Assembly (NCBI RefSeq): GCF_900110415.1
Contig: NZ_FODR01000007.1
Coordinates: forward strand, 1 to 64,000
Source: Mucilaginibacter sp. OK283
GTDB lineage: Bacteria; Bacteroidota; Bacteroidia; Sphingobacteriales; Sphingobacteriaceae
Direction: 5' to 3'
DNA length: 64,000 nucleotides
In this document: in pieces, positions 35,878 through 44,498 of the stretch
Layout: each line of letters starts with the position of its first letter
Position numbering within the stretch: position 1 is the stretch's first letter
Position numbers and translations under genes: made by a program
Notes under the pieces: model-generated
What the model was told of the DNA's origin: nothing
The model's database searches: none
Seen by the model: only the letters and a program-made list of their open reading frames with translations

Positions 35878-38268
35878 ATGAACAATATCAAAATTGCATT
35901 CAGGAGTTTGAGCAGGAATAAGGGTTTTACCTTTATCAACATTACGGGTTTGGCCGTGGGGCTTGCGGTTTGTATCATGATCATGTTGTATGTAACGCAT
36001 GAAATGAGTTACGATAGTTTCCACAAAAACGGGAAGCGGATTTATAACCTCCGGGCATCTATAAAGATGGGGGGAAATGTTATGAATATGGCCTACATGA
36101 GTTACGCTGCCGGGCCTATCGTAAAGCAAAACAATCCTGTAGTGGAGGATTACATGCGAACAATGGTTTATTTCAGGCCAATGGTGGTGAGCAATCCTGC
36201 ATCACCCGAAAATAAGTTCGCAGAAAATAAACTGATCTTCGCGGATGCGGGTTTCTTTAATTTTTATTCTTTTAAGTTGTTGTCAGGAGAAGCATCGGAA
36301 GCACTTAAAGCGCCATTCTCTGTTGTAATTTCAAAGGATATCGCAAAAAAATACTTCGGTAACACGAATCCTGTGGGCGAAACACTTATTATAAAAACAG
36401 ATAGTGCCTATACTTACCACATTACCGGGGTAGCCGAAAATGCCCCGTCAAATTCATCTATCGACTTCAACTTTGTAGCGTCTAACACAAGTTTGCTTTC
36501 AATGAAAGAAGCATCAATGTATACAGGTTCGCAAGAGATAAGTTTTGGCTCATTTGGGTTGAATTTGCTTTTAAAACATGCTTCGGACACTGCCGCGTTG
36601 AGGCGTAACCTGCAGGCAATGGCCAAAAAAGACAAAAGCCTGGGCGAGATGATTTATACTTTATCGCCAATAACTGATACCCACCTGCACATGAACTTTG
36701 GCGATTCATCTAACACCAGGTATTTAAAGATTTTTCCGTTGGTGGCTGTGTTGATATTACTGCTGGCATTGGTTAATTACATGAGCCTTTCTACTGCGAG
36801 GGCTACTTTAAGGGCCAAGGAAGTGGGGGTGCGCAAGGTGTCTGGGGCAAGCCGTATTAGTATAGCTATGCAGTTTTATGTAGAGTCTGCCTTGTTTGCG
36901 GGCATTTCATTCGTGCTGGGTTATTGCCTCTGTTACCTTTGCAAGCCCTGGTTTTTAAATGTGTTGCAGTTAAAGATCGATAACTCGTTTTTATATAGCC
37001 CGGTAGTTTTGGGGCTGTTGTTTGCTCTGCTGGTATTAACTGTGTTAATAGCTGGTAGTTATCCATCGCTGGTTTTGTCGGCATTCAAGCCGGTGGTTAC
37101 ACTCAAAGGCAAAATGAGCAGGCAGGCCGGCGGTACCGCGGTACGCAAAGTATTTACCACTTTGCAATTTGCTATATCGGTAGGGCTGATTATTTGTGGT
37201 ATTATTATCGACCGGCAACTTTACTATTTCAGGCATGCTGATACTGGTATCAACCGGGATAATATTGTAATGTTGCCCGTAGGTACCAACCTGGTGAAAA
37301 ATTACCAGGCTTTTAAAAAAGACATTGGTGATTTGGCAGGTGTCGGTGAGGTAGCTACATCACATTATGCCATGTACAAAGGTTACGATATGTTTTTTGC
37401 TGCCGGCAAAACCAAAGAAGAGAAAAGTATACCTATAGCCAATTTAGTTGCCGATAATAACTTTATCCCTGTTCTTGGCTTAAAATGGAAATATCAGCCT
37501 GCGCCAAATACCGAAATTACCGGCCGCAATAAAGTGGTTATTAACGAACTGGCTATAGGGAAGCTGCATTTACCCGCAAACCCGGTAGGCAGTTTCATTA
37601 GTGATGGCAATAACAATCTCCAGGTTATGGGTGTACTTAAAAATTTCAACTTTAGCTCAATGGCAGATGAGTTAAGGCCCTTTGCTTTAATTACACTTCC
37701 CGATACCTCATCCTTTTGGAAAAAGACCGGATGCAGCCTTTTCGTCAAAATAAATCCCCATACCAATTTGCCAACCCTGTTAGCCAAAATGCAGGGTATC
37801 TATAAAAAATACGACCGGGATACACCTTTTGATTACACTTTTATGGACGATGCTTTTAACCAGCAATACAAGGCCGAAGACAGATTGGCCGCCATCTTTA
37901 GCTTATTCACTTACATCACGGTGATATTGGCTACGATGGGCTTGTTTGGGCTTGCGGCGTTCACTATCGAGCAGCGCACCAAAGAGATTGGCATCCGTAA
38001 AATATTAGGTGCCAGCTTGTCAAAAATAAGTACACTGCTTTCTTTGGATTTTTTAAAACTGGTGCTTTTGTCTGTTATTATAGCTTCGCCGGTAGCCTGG
38101 TGGGCAATGCACAACTGGCTGCAGAATTTTGCTAACCGTATCACTATACCCTGGTGGGTATTTACCGCCGCGGGCGGCATTGCTGTATTAGCGGCCATTA
38201 TTACTGTCAGCTACCATGCAATTAAGGCTGCGCTGGCAAATCCGGTGGATAGTTTGAGATCAGAGTAG
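35878..38268 (+). CDS. FtsX/MacB-like ABC transporter permease, P15
   Basis: Last permease of the array, 796 residues. The start MNNIKIAFRS is shorter than the MIKNYIK type and its ATG is the last AATGAAC word of the spacer. First coupling motif KEVGVRKVSGAS near 314 (Ser for Leu/Met/Ile), second KEIGIRKILGAS near 701. The first periplasmic domain has AKKYFGNTNPVGE; in the second the common KDF motif is GVLKNFNFSSMADEL, and the FGTDT motif is replaced by PAPNTEITGRNKVVIN. It is one of the divergent members. C-terminus ANPVDSLRSE. Confidence 0.93.
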   Translation: MNNIKIAFRSLSRNKGFTFINITGLAVGLAVCIMIMLYVTHEMSYDSFHKNGKRIYNLRASIKMGGNVMNMAYMSYAAGPIVKQNNPVVEDYMRTMVYFRPMVVSNPASPENKFAENKLIFADAGFFNFYSFKLLSGEASEALKAPFSVVISKDIAKKYFGNTNPVGETLIIKTDSAYTYHITGVAENAPSNSSIDFNFVASNTSLLSMKEASMYTGSQEISFGSFGLNLLLKHASDTAALRRNLQAMAKKDKSLGEMIYTLSPITDTHLHMNFGDSSNTRYLKIFPLVAVLILLLALVNYMSLSTARATLRAKEVGVRKVSGASRISIAMQFYVESALFAGISFVLGYCLCYLCKPWFLNVLQLKIDNSFLYSPVVLGLLFALLVLTVLIAGSYPSLVLSAFKPVVTLKGKMSRQAGGTAVRKVFTTLQFAISVGLIICGIIIDRQLYYFRHADTGINRDNIVMLPVGTNLVKNYQAFKKDIGDLAGVGEVATSHYAMYKGYDMFFAAGKTKEEKSIPIANLVADNNFIPVLGLKWKYQPAPNTEITGRNKVVINELAIGKLHLPANPVGSFISDGNNNLQVMGVLKNFNFSSMADELRPFALITLPDTSSFWKKTGCSLFVKINPHTNLPTLLAKMQGIYKKYDRDTPFDYTFMDDAFNQQYKAEDRLAAIFSLFTYITVILATMGLFGLAAFTIEQRTKEIGIRKILGASLSKISTLLSLDFLKLVLLSVIIASPVAWWAMHNWLQNFANRITIPWWVFTAAGGIAVLAAIITVSYHAIKAALANPVDSLRSE

Positions 38269-38269
38269 G

Positions 38270-38361
38270 AGCCTCACCCTGAGAATTCTTGATTTGCATG
38301 CGGGAAATGTTAAATGTAGTTTTTAAGTCCTCTCCTTTGGAGAGGATTTAGGTGAGGCTTT
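38270..38361 (+). terminator. nested hairpin after P15 (repeat-derived, terminator-like)
   Basis: AGCCTCACC (38270-38278) can pair with GGTGAGGCT (38351-38359), which is followed by TTTATTTTCTTTT. Inside it a second hairpin, TCCTCTCC / TTT / GGAGAGGA, lies at 38328-38346. The inner hairpin is a member of the CTCTCC-AAATCC palindrome family also present at 47358 and 51796. It likely ends the permease transcript. Confidence 0.6.
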
Positions 38362-38428
38362 TATTTTCTTTTGCGTGCAACGTATTTCTTCAAGATGTTG
38401 TCTTATAGATAAACCAAACTAAAACATT

Positions 38429-39454
38429 ATGAAAAAGCACTTACTGCTATTTTTTGTTGCCTGCCAAAGCTGTGTTGTTTTTGCGCAAGACTCCAAAATC
38501 CCATACATGACCAAACCAATTTCCGGAGCTGTTAAAGATGTTTTTGTAAACACATCGGGCGGAAGTATTACCGTAAGCGGTGCCGCCGGCGAATCGCCAC
38601 GCGTTGAGGTTTATATCCAGGGAAATAACGGAATCGGCAATATATCAAAAGAAGAAATTCAAAAGCGTCTGGAAAACTACGATCTAAGCGTTACCGTTAG
38701 TGGTGGCGAGGTTCATGCTACTGCCAAAAACAAACATAATTTTTCTAACTGGCGCAATTCGTTAAGCATCGGCTTTAAAGTATTTGTACCTAAAAATGTT
38801 AACACCAGCCTGAATACCAGCGGTGGCAGCATACACCTGGATAATTTGGATGGTACCGAAAAATTTGAAACAAGCGGCGGCAGTTTGCATGTTGATAAAT
38901 TAACAGGGATGATTAAAGGCCAAACATCAGGCGGCAGCATTCATGTAAGCAATTCGGGATCAAGCATTGATTTGGAAACAAGCGGCGGTAGTATTGAGGC
39001 AAGTAACTGCAATGGAAAAATTCACCTCGAAACCTCGGGTGGCTCATTACATCTTACCGATTTAAAGGGAACTATTGATGCCAACACCAGCGGTGGCAGC
39101 ATCAGCGCCAACAATATCGCAGGCGAGTTAAAAACAGGTACATCAGGTGGCAGCATCAACCTTAACGGCCTTGCTTGCGCGTTGGATGCCTCAACCAGTG
39201 GTGGCAGCTTTCATGCGCAATTTAGCAGTGTGGGCAAATACGTTAAAATCGATGTAAGTTCGGGTCACATTGATATTTCGGTGCCATCCAAGTCGGCCCT
39301 TGACCTTGATATGCGTGCTGATAAGGTAGAAGCCAACTTTACATCAAACTTTAGCGGTACTAAAGAAAAAGAAAGAATAGAAGGCAAATTGAATGGCGGC
39401 GGTTCATCGTTTGAGGTAAGGGGCAACAGCCGTATCAATCTTAATCTTAACTAA
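38429..39454 (+). CDS. secreted DUF4097-like beta-repeat protein
   Basis: 341 residues with a Sec signal peptide (MKKHLLLFFVACQSCVVFAQ, cut near residue 20). The sequence (T/S)SGGS(I/L) occurs nine times: once near 42 and then eight times at exact 18-residue spacing (about 129, 147, 165, 183, 201, 219, 237, 255). This pattern fits a right-handed beta-solenoid of the DUF4097 kind found in secreted or surface proteins. The tail (256-341) is rich in beta-forming residues and has no anchor. It follows P15 by 160 bp and may be part of the same region or independent. The role is unknown. Confidence 0.8.
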   Translation: MKKHLLLFFVACQSCVVFAQDSKIPYMTKPISGAVKDVFVNTSGGSITVSGAAGESPRVEVYIQGNNGIGNISKEEIQKRLENYDLSVTVSGGEVHATAKNKHNFSNWRNSLSIGFKVFVPKNVNTSLNTSGGSIHLDNLDGTEKFETSGGSLHVDKLTGMIKGQTSGGSIHVSNSGSSIDLETSGGSIEASNCNGKIHLETSGGSLHLTDLKGTIDANTSGGSISANNIAGELKTGTSGGSINLNGLACALDASTSGGSFHAQFSSVGKYVKIDVSSGHIDISVPSKSALDLDMRADKVEANFTSNFSGTKEKERIEGKLNGGGSSFEVRGNSRINLNLN

Positions 39455-39486
39455 GATCTATATAAAGTAAACAAGTACGCATGGGG

Positions 39487-39509
39487 GCCTGTTGTTTAAC
39501 GCGACAGGC
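39487..39509 (+). terminator. weak hairpin after the DUF4097-like gene
   Basis: GCCTGT and ACAGGC form a 6-bp stem with an 11-bp loop, followed by TCTTCGTGTTTTAAG. The T-tract is poor, so termination is only possible. It lies between convergent genes. Confidence 0.4.
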
Positions 39510-39598
39510 TCTTCGTGTTTTAAGTCCTAAGTCCGGAGCCTTAAGTTCTAAGTCAAAAAAGGCAATTCAAACTTTAGATTGATGGTTTAACTTCCGAC

Positions 39599-40414
39599 TT
39601 AAGACTCATATCTCTTTCTAAGTAACTGCATCATTCCAACATTGATGTCCCATTGGTTTGATACCGGCATTTTTGTATAAGGCAGTACAGGCATGTAAGG
39701 GGAAGGGCCAAACTCGGGTGTAATGGTTAATAACCCGGCGCCGTTTTGCAGGCGCGATTTTACTATGGCATCCCACCACTGCAAATGTGCATCCAGCTCT
39801 GGTTGCCATTCGGGGGCATTTGGATCAGAAACCTGTGCAGATTGGGCATGGCCAACGCGCGCGTGAATATGAACAGTCCGGCTGACAGCTATTTTAACCG
39901 CTTCTGGTTGTTGTTCCAGCAGGCTTTCAGATACATTACACCAGTGCGAAAAATCTGCGGTTATTAAAACATCGGGGTTATCTGTAAGCAATTGCTTAGC
40001 AATATGAGCGGCGAATAGCGCTTTATTCCGGTGTGTTTCATGGGCAATGGTAATGCCGCTTGCAACGGCAATCTCGTTGGCTATGGCAAAAAGCGCTTTG
40101 TTTTGCTCGCTTGTGAAATAATCCTTTCCGGTTTGCGAATCAATTAAAACCGGCCGTGCTTTTATTGTGTTTTCCAGGTGCTTGCGGAAACTGGTTTTAT
40201 GCACCTCAAAATCTTCTTCAAACGACTGGTAATATTGGCCAATCAATAACAGGTTATGCTTTTTAAGCGCATTTAAAATGATGTCTTTTTCCTGTTCATC
40301 AAAAGGTACAGATGCTTCAACGCCCTGGTAACCGGCTTCTTTTACTTTAAAACAAAATTCGTCCCAGGGCAATTGTTCAGAACCCCAGCGCGGGCAAAAA
40401 AACTTTATTTTCAT
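39599..40414 (-). CDS. sugar phosphate isomerase/epimerase-like TIM-barrel protein
   Basis: 271 residues, similar in layout to the xylose-isomerase-like TIM-barrel family (sugar phosphate isomerases/epimerases). Visible elements: VKEAGYQGVEASVPFDE near 26-42, ITIAHETHRNKALF near 120-133 with the metal-ligand type Glu-His, DVLITADFSHWC near 149-160, HIHARVGHAQ near 185-195, and a late Glu in LLTITPEFGPSPY. These His/Glu/Asp positions match the metal site of the family. It is cytoplasmic, with no signal peptide. The substrate cannot be told from sequence. It is a single gene, convergent with the DUF4097-like gene. Confidence 0.75.
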   Translation of the reverse strand: MKIKFFCPRWGSEQLPWDEFCFKVKEAGYQGVEASVPFDEQEKDIILNALKKHNLLLIGQYYQSFEEDFEVHKTSFRKHLENTIKARPVLIDSQTGKDYFTSEQNKALFAIANEIAVASGITIAHETHRNKALFAAHIAKQLLTDNPDVLITADFSHWCNVSESLLEQQPEAVKIAVSRTVHIHARVGHAQSAQVSDPNAPEWQPELDAHLQWWDAIVKSRLQNGAGLLTITPEFGPSPYMPVLPYTKMPVSNQWDINVGMMQLLRKRYES

Positions 40415-40692
40415 TATAACATTTATAAGAACGGTGAAAAGATAATCTGTATGGCTAATTTTTATTGTGCGATAAATATATGATTATTTGCCCCACAATA
40501 TCTTATAACACCAGATCGCTTTCTTTTAAAATTAAATCGAACTTCCTCAATCGGTTTTCGCTTCGATTGTATTTTGGTCGACCCCCAAATTTAAGCTATA
40601 GAAACGCACGCGTACTGTAACGTTTCCGCAGGGCTAAAATAACTGCATGTTTTGCAAATTTCTGAATATCAAAATATTATATATTTGGCGCG

Positions 40693-40846
40693 TGTTTTTA
40701 AAGAATAGCAGGGAGGCACCCCAGCAGTACAGTAATCTTATTTTAGGTTTGACTACAGCAATGCCGATAAAAAACTTCCAAACTTGAGAAATTTGGATTT
40801 AGTTGATTAGTAATATGCGCTTCGGGATGAGATCCGGAGCGCATTT
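40693..40846 (+). ncRNA. candidate small RNA between isomerase and AI-2E genes
   Basis: Inferred from a TAnnTTTG promoter box (TATATTTG, 40680-40687) and a terminator on the same strand about 130-160 bp downstream, with no plus-strand gene that the terminator could serve. The interval contains a small hairpin CCAAA...TTTGG (about 40778-40796). I could not match it to 6S, SRP, tmRNA or RNase P RNA; the RNase P motif GAGGAAAGTCC is absent. Start and end are estimates. Confidence 0.3.
40813..40846 (+). terminator. intrinsic terminator on the plus strand
   Basis: ATGCGCT pairs with AGCGCAT, with inner GGAT/ATCC pairing, followed by TTTTTT. The T-tract is on the plus-strand side, so it serves a plus-strand transcript that would otherwise run into the minus-strand AI-2E gene. 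On the minus strand it lacks a T-tract. Confidence 0.75.
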
Positions 40847-40853
40847 TTTGTGT

Positions 40854-41933
40854 TTAGGGTTGGCCTCTTTCAGGCACAATTACAATATCAAGATCTGTTA
40901 TTTTTTTTACATACAACTCATCAACCAAAATCATCACGATAGCCAGTAAGGGCACCGCCAAAATAATACCCAAAACCCCAGATAATGTACCCATTAATAC
41001 TTGCGCCAGTATGGTTAAGGCTGGCGGCAGGTTTATCATTTTATTTTGGATGATAGGAGTTACTATGTTGCTTACTATAGTTTGAGTAACCATATACATT
41101 AATGCTACTACTATAGCAGTATTTGTACTGATGGTTAAGGCCAGTAATACGCCGGGAATCATGGCTGCCAATGATCCAAAGTTGGGAATAAGTTTAAGCA
41201 GGCCGGTAAGCAGGGCAAGCACCAAAGCCACAGGGATGCTCATGATGCCTAACCCGATAGAAAGTAAAATAAATACCAGTACCATAGATAACATCATTCC
41301 TTTTAGCCATCCCTTTAGGGCGAAGCTAATCCTATCTATCACCTGGTGGGCGAGCGGTTTGCGGCTTTCGGGCACTAATTTTATCATGCCATCTTTATAC
41401 AGGTTAGGGTTGCTGGTAAAAAATATCGCCAGGAACAGGATGATATAAATATCGCCCAGCACACCGAAGCTGGTATTAAAGAAGGATTTGGCAGTAGTCA
41501 TTAAGGCATCTGAGTTATCATCAGCCAGGTATTCCAGGATTTTTCTTCCGATAGGGGTTTCGGCCAGTTTTAGTTTGGCATTACTGATTGTATGCGGAAG
41601 CGTATCGCTTAATATAGCTACCTGGTTTGATATTTTAGACCCCATAAACCAAAACAGTACCCCAAGCAACACAAACGTGCCACCGATAGAAATAATCATG
41701 CATGTCCGGCGGCGCCATTGGGTTTTCCGTTGGATCATATCGCCCAGGCCATGAAAGTAAACGGAGATGAGCACGCCGGCGAGAACCATTAATAATACGT
41801 TAAAAGCAACCCGGGCAATCAGTATCACTACCACCAGCAAGGCTACAATGGCCACGGTTTGCCATACTTTTTGAATATAGGTGGGTTCATCTTGAATGGG
41901 TTTACCGGTATATTTATCGTTATTAAGAGCCAT
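40854..41933 (-). CDS. AI-2E family transporter (DUF20/PerM-like membrane protein)
   Basis: 359 residues from the ATG at 41933 (MALNNDKYTGKP), which has AGGA 5-8 bases upstream; a longer GTG-initiated reading from 42044 adds an unconserved 37 residues. About eight membrane segments: two near the N-terminus (25-70), one at 80-100, then a soluble stretch, and five in the C-terminal half. The family-typical LIPNFGSLAAMIPGVLLAL is present. Members export small molecules or ions; quorum signal export is shown for only a few, so the name is a family label. It follows the GH30 gene with a 145-bp gap on the same strand. Confidence 0.88.
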   Translation of the reverse strand: MALNNDKYTGKPIQDEPTYIQKVWQTVAIVALLVVVILIARVAFNVLLMVLAGVLISVYFHGLGDMIQRKTQWRRRTCMIISIGGTFVLLGVLFWFMGSKISNQVAILSDTLPHTISNAKLKLAETPIGRKILEYLADDNSDALMTTAKSFFNTSFGVLGDIYIILFLAIFFTSNPNLYKDGMIKLVPESRKPLAHQVIDRISFALKGWLKGMMLSMVLVFILLSIGLGIMSIPVALVLALLTGLLKLIPNFGSLAAMIPGVLLALTISTNTAIVVALMYMVTQTIVSNIVTPIIQNKMINLPPALTILAQVLMGTLSGVLGIILAVPLLAIVMILVDELYVKKITDLDIVIVPERGQP

Positions 41934-42078
41934 ATCGTCCTGATTTGAAAAAGAATGTTCAAATAGGGGACAACGAACATCTCCAAAAGTTTTAACAATA
42001 TCGCAATATTGACTTAATATCAAGACCAAAAGCCCGGGTAGCACTCATTTCTCCATTTACCGGTGGCTAACTCTTTTA

Positions 42079-43656
42079 TCAATCCAGTACAAATGTTGAT
42101 ATCGATCGTGCGGGGAGTAAAACTCCGGGGGTATACTTATTTTGAGAAGCCTGCATATTTACGGACTTATCCCTATTGGTTAAATAAGTGCTAAGCGTTT
42201 TGTATTTTTTGGTGGCGTTTTTTAAATCGAGGTTTACCTTTGTATCGGTCGTTCCGCGGTTAACAGCTACTATAACCAGTTTATTGTTCGCACCTTTCCA
42301 TGCCGAAACCAGGATTTTACTTTGTGTGGCCGGCGCTGTGCCGGTAAGTACGCGAACCATGCCGGGGCGCACAAATAAACTGTAATGGCCCAGGGCCCAC
42401 AGGTTTTTGGTTACCGTAAATTCGCCGTCTTTAAAATCGGGTTTGGGGTTTAAAGCGATGAGGTAATACCGTGTATTAAAATCGGCGCTGCCTGGTTCAT
42501 AGGCATTCCAAAATTGCCAGGCGGTAGCATTACCGTCTGTTAAATCGGAGTGAATAACTTTTGCCAAAAACAATGCGCAATCTATCGCGCTACGGTCACC
42601 ATTTGAGCCTTCTTTAAAACCATCGGCCAACATGCTGTATTCCGATTGCCAGAAGTTCACACCATATTTTTTAGCGGTATCGGCCAGTTGGCTCCGGGTA
42701 GCTACCATTGCGCTGTCGGTAGTTTCGGTAAAGTAACTGTGGCCGGCAATTGTTGGCGGTACATGGTTTAATGCTTTAACAGATAATGAACTATTTGTGC
42801 CAAAAAAACGCTGAATTTGGTTTGTTGAATTACCACTACCCGAATACAGGTAATTGAGCATGCCCGCTTCGCTTATCAAAATTTTAGTGTTTAATTTCTC
42901 TTTATTTAAAACACCGTTAAGTTCATTAACCACATGGTATATTTCGTCGTTTTTCCATGCCGTGCCCTCCTGGTCGCCCTGCATATACGGGCGCGACCAA
43001 TCCCACTGGGGCTCATTAACCGGGCTGATATAGCTGAAGTGAAGGCCTTCACTATCAAAATGGCTGATCACTTTAGCCAAAAAATTGGCATAGGCGCTAT
43101 AGGCATCGGCCTTCAGGTTACTGGTAAAGTCTTTTTCTGTTTTATAACCCAGCCCGTTACGCGTAAATTGTATCGGTGGGCTGTTTGAAAAGGCTATGAG
43201 TGTTTCTACGCCATAATCATGTGCCTTTTTTAAAAAGAATTGATAACCGGCCTGTTTGTTCCAGTCATAATTGCCGTTTGGGCTTAAAAAGCACTCAGAT
43301 CTCCTCCTGAAATCTTTAATTCCGCTGCTGTCCCCTTGCTCTGCAGTTCCGGCGCCAATGTTAAAACGCCAGGCCGATAAACCAATTCCCAATGGGTTTC
43401 CCAACTTGTCTTTTTGTTTGCTGAATAATAAACGGGCAATAGCCTCCTTCTTTTCGGCGGGCCAGTATTTCCCAATCCCTTCAGAAAACCAACAACCGGA
43501 TGCGCCTATGTTTTCAATTACCTGCCCGGTTTTGTTTAAGTCGATGTGGACTGTAATTGCTGTATCGGGAGTTTGGGCAACTGTTGAGCAGCTAAAAATA
43601 GTTGCCAATAGTAGTGCAATGCCTATCGGTTTAAAAAAGCTTTTTGTTGGTTTCAT
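42079..43656 (-). CDS. GH30 family glycoside hydrolase, lipoprotein
   Basis: 525 residues from ATG 43656 (MKPTKSFFKPIG); a TTG three codons upstream is less likely. The N-terminal hydrophobic segment ends in IFSC, a plausible lipobox, so the enzyme is probably exported and lipid-anchored. The catalytic domain starts IGASGCWFSEGIGKYWP, has the acid/base motif SPVNEPQWDW and the nucleophile motif WQSEYSML. The order and the start motif resemble GH30 endo-beta-1,6-galactanases; xylanase is an alternative. The C-terminal beta domain (about 430-525) completes the GH30 fold. It likely acts on plant or microbial polysaccharide outside the cytoplasm. No SusC/SusD genes are nearby. Confidence 0.87.
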   Translation of the reverse strand: MKPTKSFFKPIGIALLLATIFSCSTVAQTPDTAITVHIDLNKTGQVIENIGASGCWFSEGIGKYWPAEKKEAIARLLFSKQKDKLGNPLGIGLSAWRFNIGAGTAEQGDSSGIKDFRRRSECFLSPNGNYDWNKQAGYQFFLKKAHDYGVETLIAFSNSPPIQFTRNGLGYKTEKDFTSNLKADAYSAYANFLAKVISHFDSEGLHFSYISPVNEPQWDWSRPYMQGDQEGTAWKNDEIYHVVNELNGVLNKEKLNTKILISEAGMLNYLYSGSGNSTNQIQRFFGTNSSLSVKALNHVPPTIAGHSYFTETTDSAMVATRSQLADTAKKYGVNFWQSEYSMLADGFKEGSNGDRSAIDCALFLAKVIHSDLTDGNATAWQFWNAYEPGSADFNTRYYLIALNPKPDFKDGEFTVTKNLWALGHYSLFVRPGMVRVLTGTAPATQSKILVSAWKGANNKLVIVAVNRGTTDTKVNLDLKNATKKYKTLSTYLTNRDKSVNMQASQNKYTPGVLLPARSISTFVLD

Positions 43657-43763
43657 GTGGGGCAAATATAAGTGTGTATACCCACATTATCGGCTATATC
43701 AAAGTACTTTATCCCAATTCTAAATAATCGGGGCTTCCGCGTTATGTTGGGCGTTTTTATGTT

Positions 43764-44363
43764 TTAAGATTGGGCCTCCCTAACCAATACCCAATAAGTT
43801 GCACTGGTAACCGGTTCTAAAAAGGAAGCCGCCGCTTGATATCCCAGCCTGTTATAAAAGGAAATGTTTCTGGGGGTAAAAGTCTCCAGGTAAGTGGGCA
43901 AACCCAATTTGTCGGTTTCTTTCAGCACCTCATTTATCAGTTGGGCGCCCAAGCCTTTGCCCTGGAATTCTGGTTTAATGCCAACTATCGAAAGGTACCA
44001 TGCATCATCGGAAATAAGACCCTTCAGGTTTGAGGACATGAAATTGGTTATTTGCAAATAGGTATCAAGGGCGTCATTGCCTAAATTAGTTTTTAAAAAT
44101 TCTTTTTTATACTGATGCTTTGCCAATTCAACGTCAGCATTTAAAGGTTTGCTCCAGATGGCAGCGCCGTACCTGTGTTCGCCTCGAATAAACAACAAGC
44201 CGTATTCTTTTGCCTCGTACATAGAGTAATCCAGGTATTTTATAAGGGCATCCTGTTTTTCATCATTGCCCGGGATAAACCGCAGCAGCGCGATATAAAA
44301 CGGATCGGCTTCCAACGCCTGGTATAATGCTTCAGAAAATTCTTTGTATTTAAGAGTGTACAT
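43764..44363 (-). CDS. GNAT family N-acetyltransferase
   Basis: 199 residues from the ATG at 44363 (MYTLKYKEFSEAL); an ATG ten codons upstream (44393) is in frame but adds unconserved residues. The acetyl-CoA binding motif A is clear: VGIKPEFQGKGLGAQLI near 125-141, followed by LPTYLETFTPRNISFYNRLG, the usual motif-B region ending in FYxrlGY. It is cytoplasmic. The acceptor substrate cannot be inferred. It is separated from rseP by a terminator, so it probably has its own promoter. Confidence 0.85.
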   Translation of the reverse strand: MYTLKYKEFSEALYQALEADPFYIALLRFIPGNDEKQDALIKYLDYSMYEAKEYGLLFIRGEHRYGAAIWSKPLNADVELAKHQYKKEFLKTNLGNDALDTYLQITNFMSSNLKGLISDDAWYLSIVGIKPEFQGKGLGAQLINEVLKETDKLGLPTYLETFTPRNISFYNRLGYQAAASFLEPVTSATYWVLVREAQS

Positions 44364-44447
44364 TATCGGTAAATATCGGAAATTATGCAGCATACCGATA
44401 CGTTAAAATTGAGAATATAGTTGGATGTGGCATGCCCGGTCATGAAC

Positions 44448-44482
44448 AAAAACAGCCCGGAGATTAAATCCCCAGGCTGTTC
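44448..44482 (-). terminator. intrinsic terminator downstream of rseP
   Basis: On the minus strand AACAGCC pairs with GGCTGTT through a partly paired, AT-rich loop and is followed by TTTTTG. It starts about 17 bp after the rseP stop codon. Confidence 0.8.
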
Positions 44483-44498
44483 ATTTATAGCTTTCAGC

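Larger units (their letters stand above)
40415..40853. other. 439-bp gap without a protein gene
   Basis: No credible protein gene. Contents: a 7-bp-stem hairpin AATCGAA...TTCGATT (about 40532-40571), a TATATTTG box at 40680-40687 on the plus strand matching the Bacteroidetes -7 consensus TAnnTTTG, and a strong plus-strand terminator at about 40813-40846. Together these could define a small RNA gene (listed separately). Confidence 0.6.

Noticed and set aside
40415..40853. RNase P RNA or tmRNA in the 439-bp gap
   Set aside because: The conserved GAGGAAAGTCC block of RNase P RNA and the tRNA-like ends of tmRNA are absent.
41934..42044. GTG start giving a 37-residue N-terminal extension of the AI-2E protein
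   Set aside because: The ATG at 41933 has a Shine-Dalgarno-like AGGA and fits the family start; the extension has no similarity.
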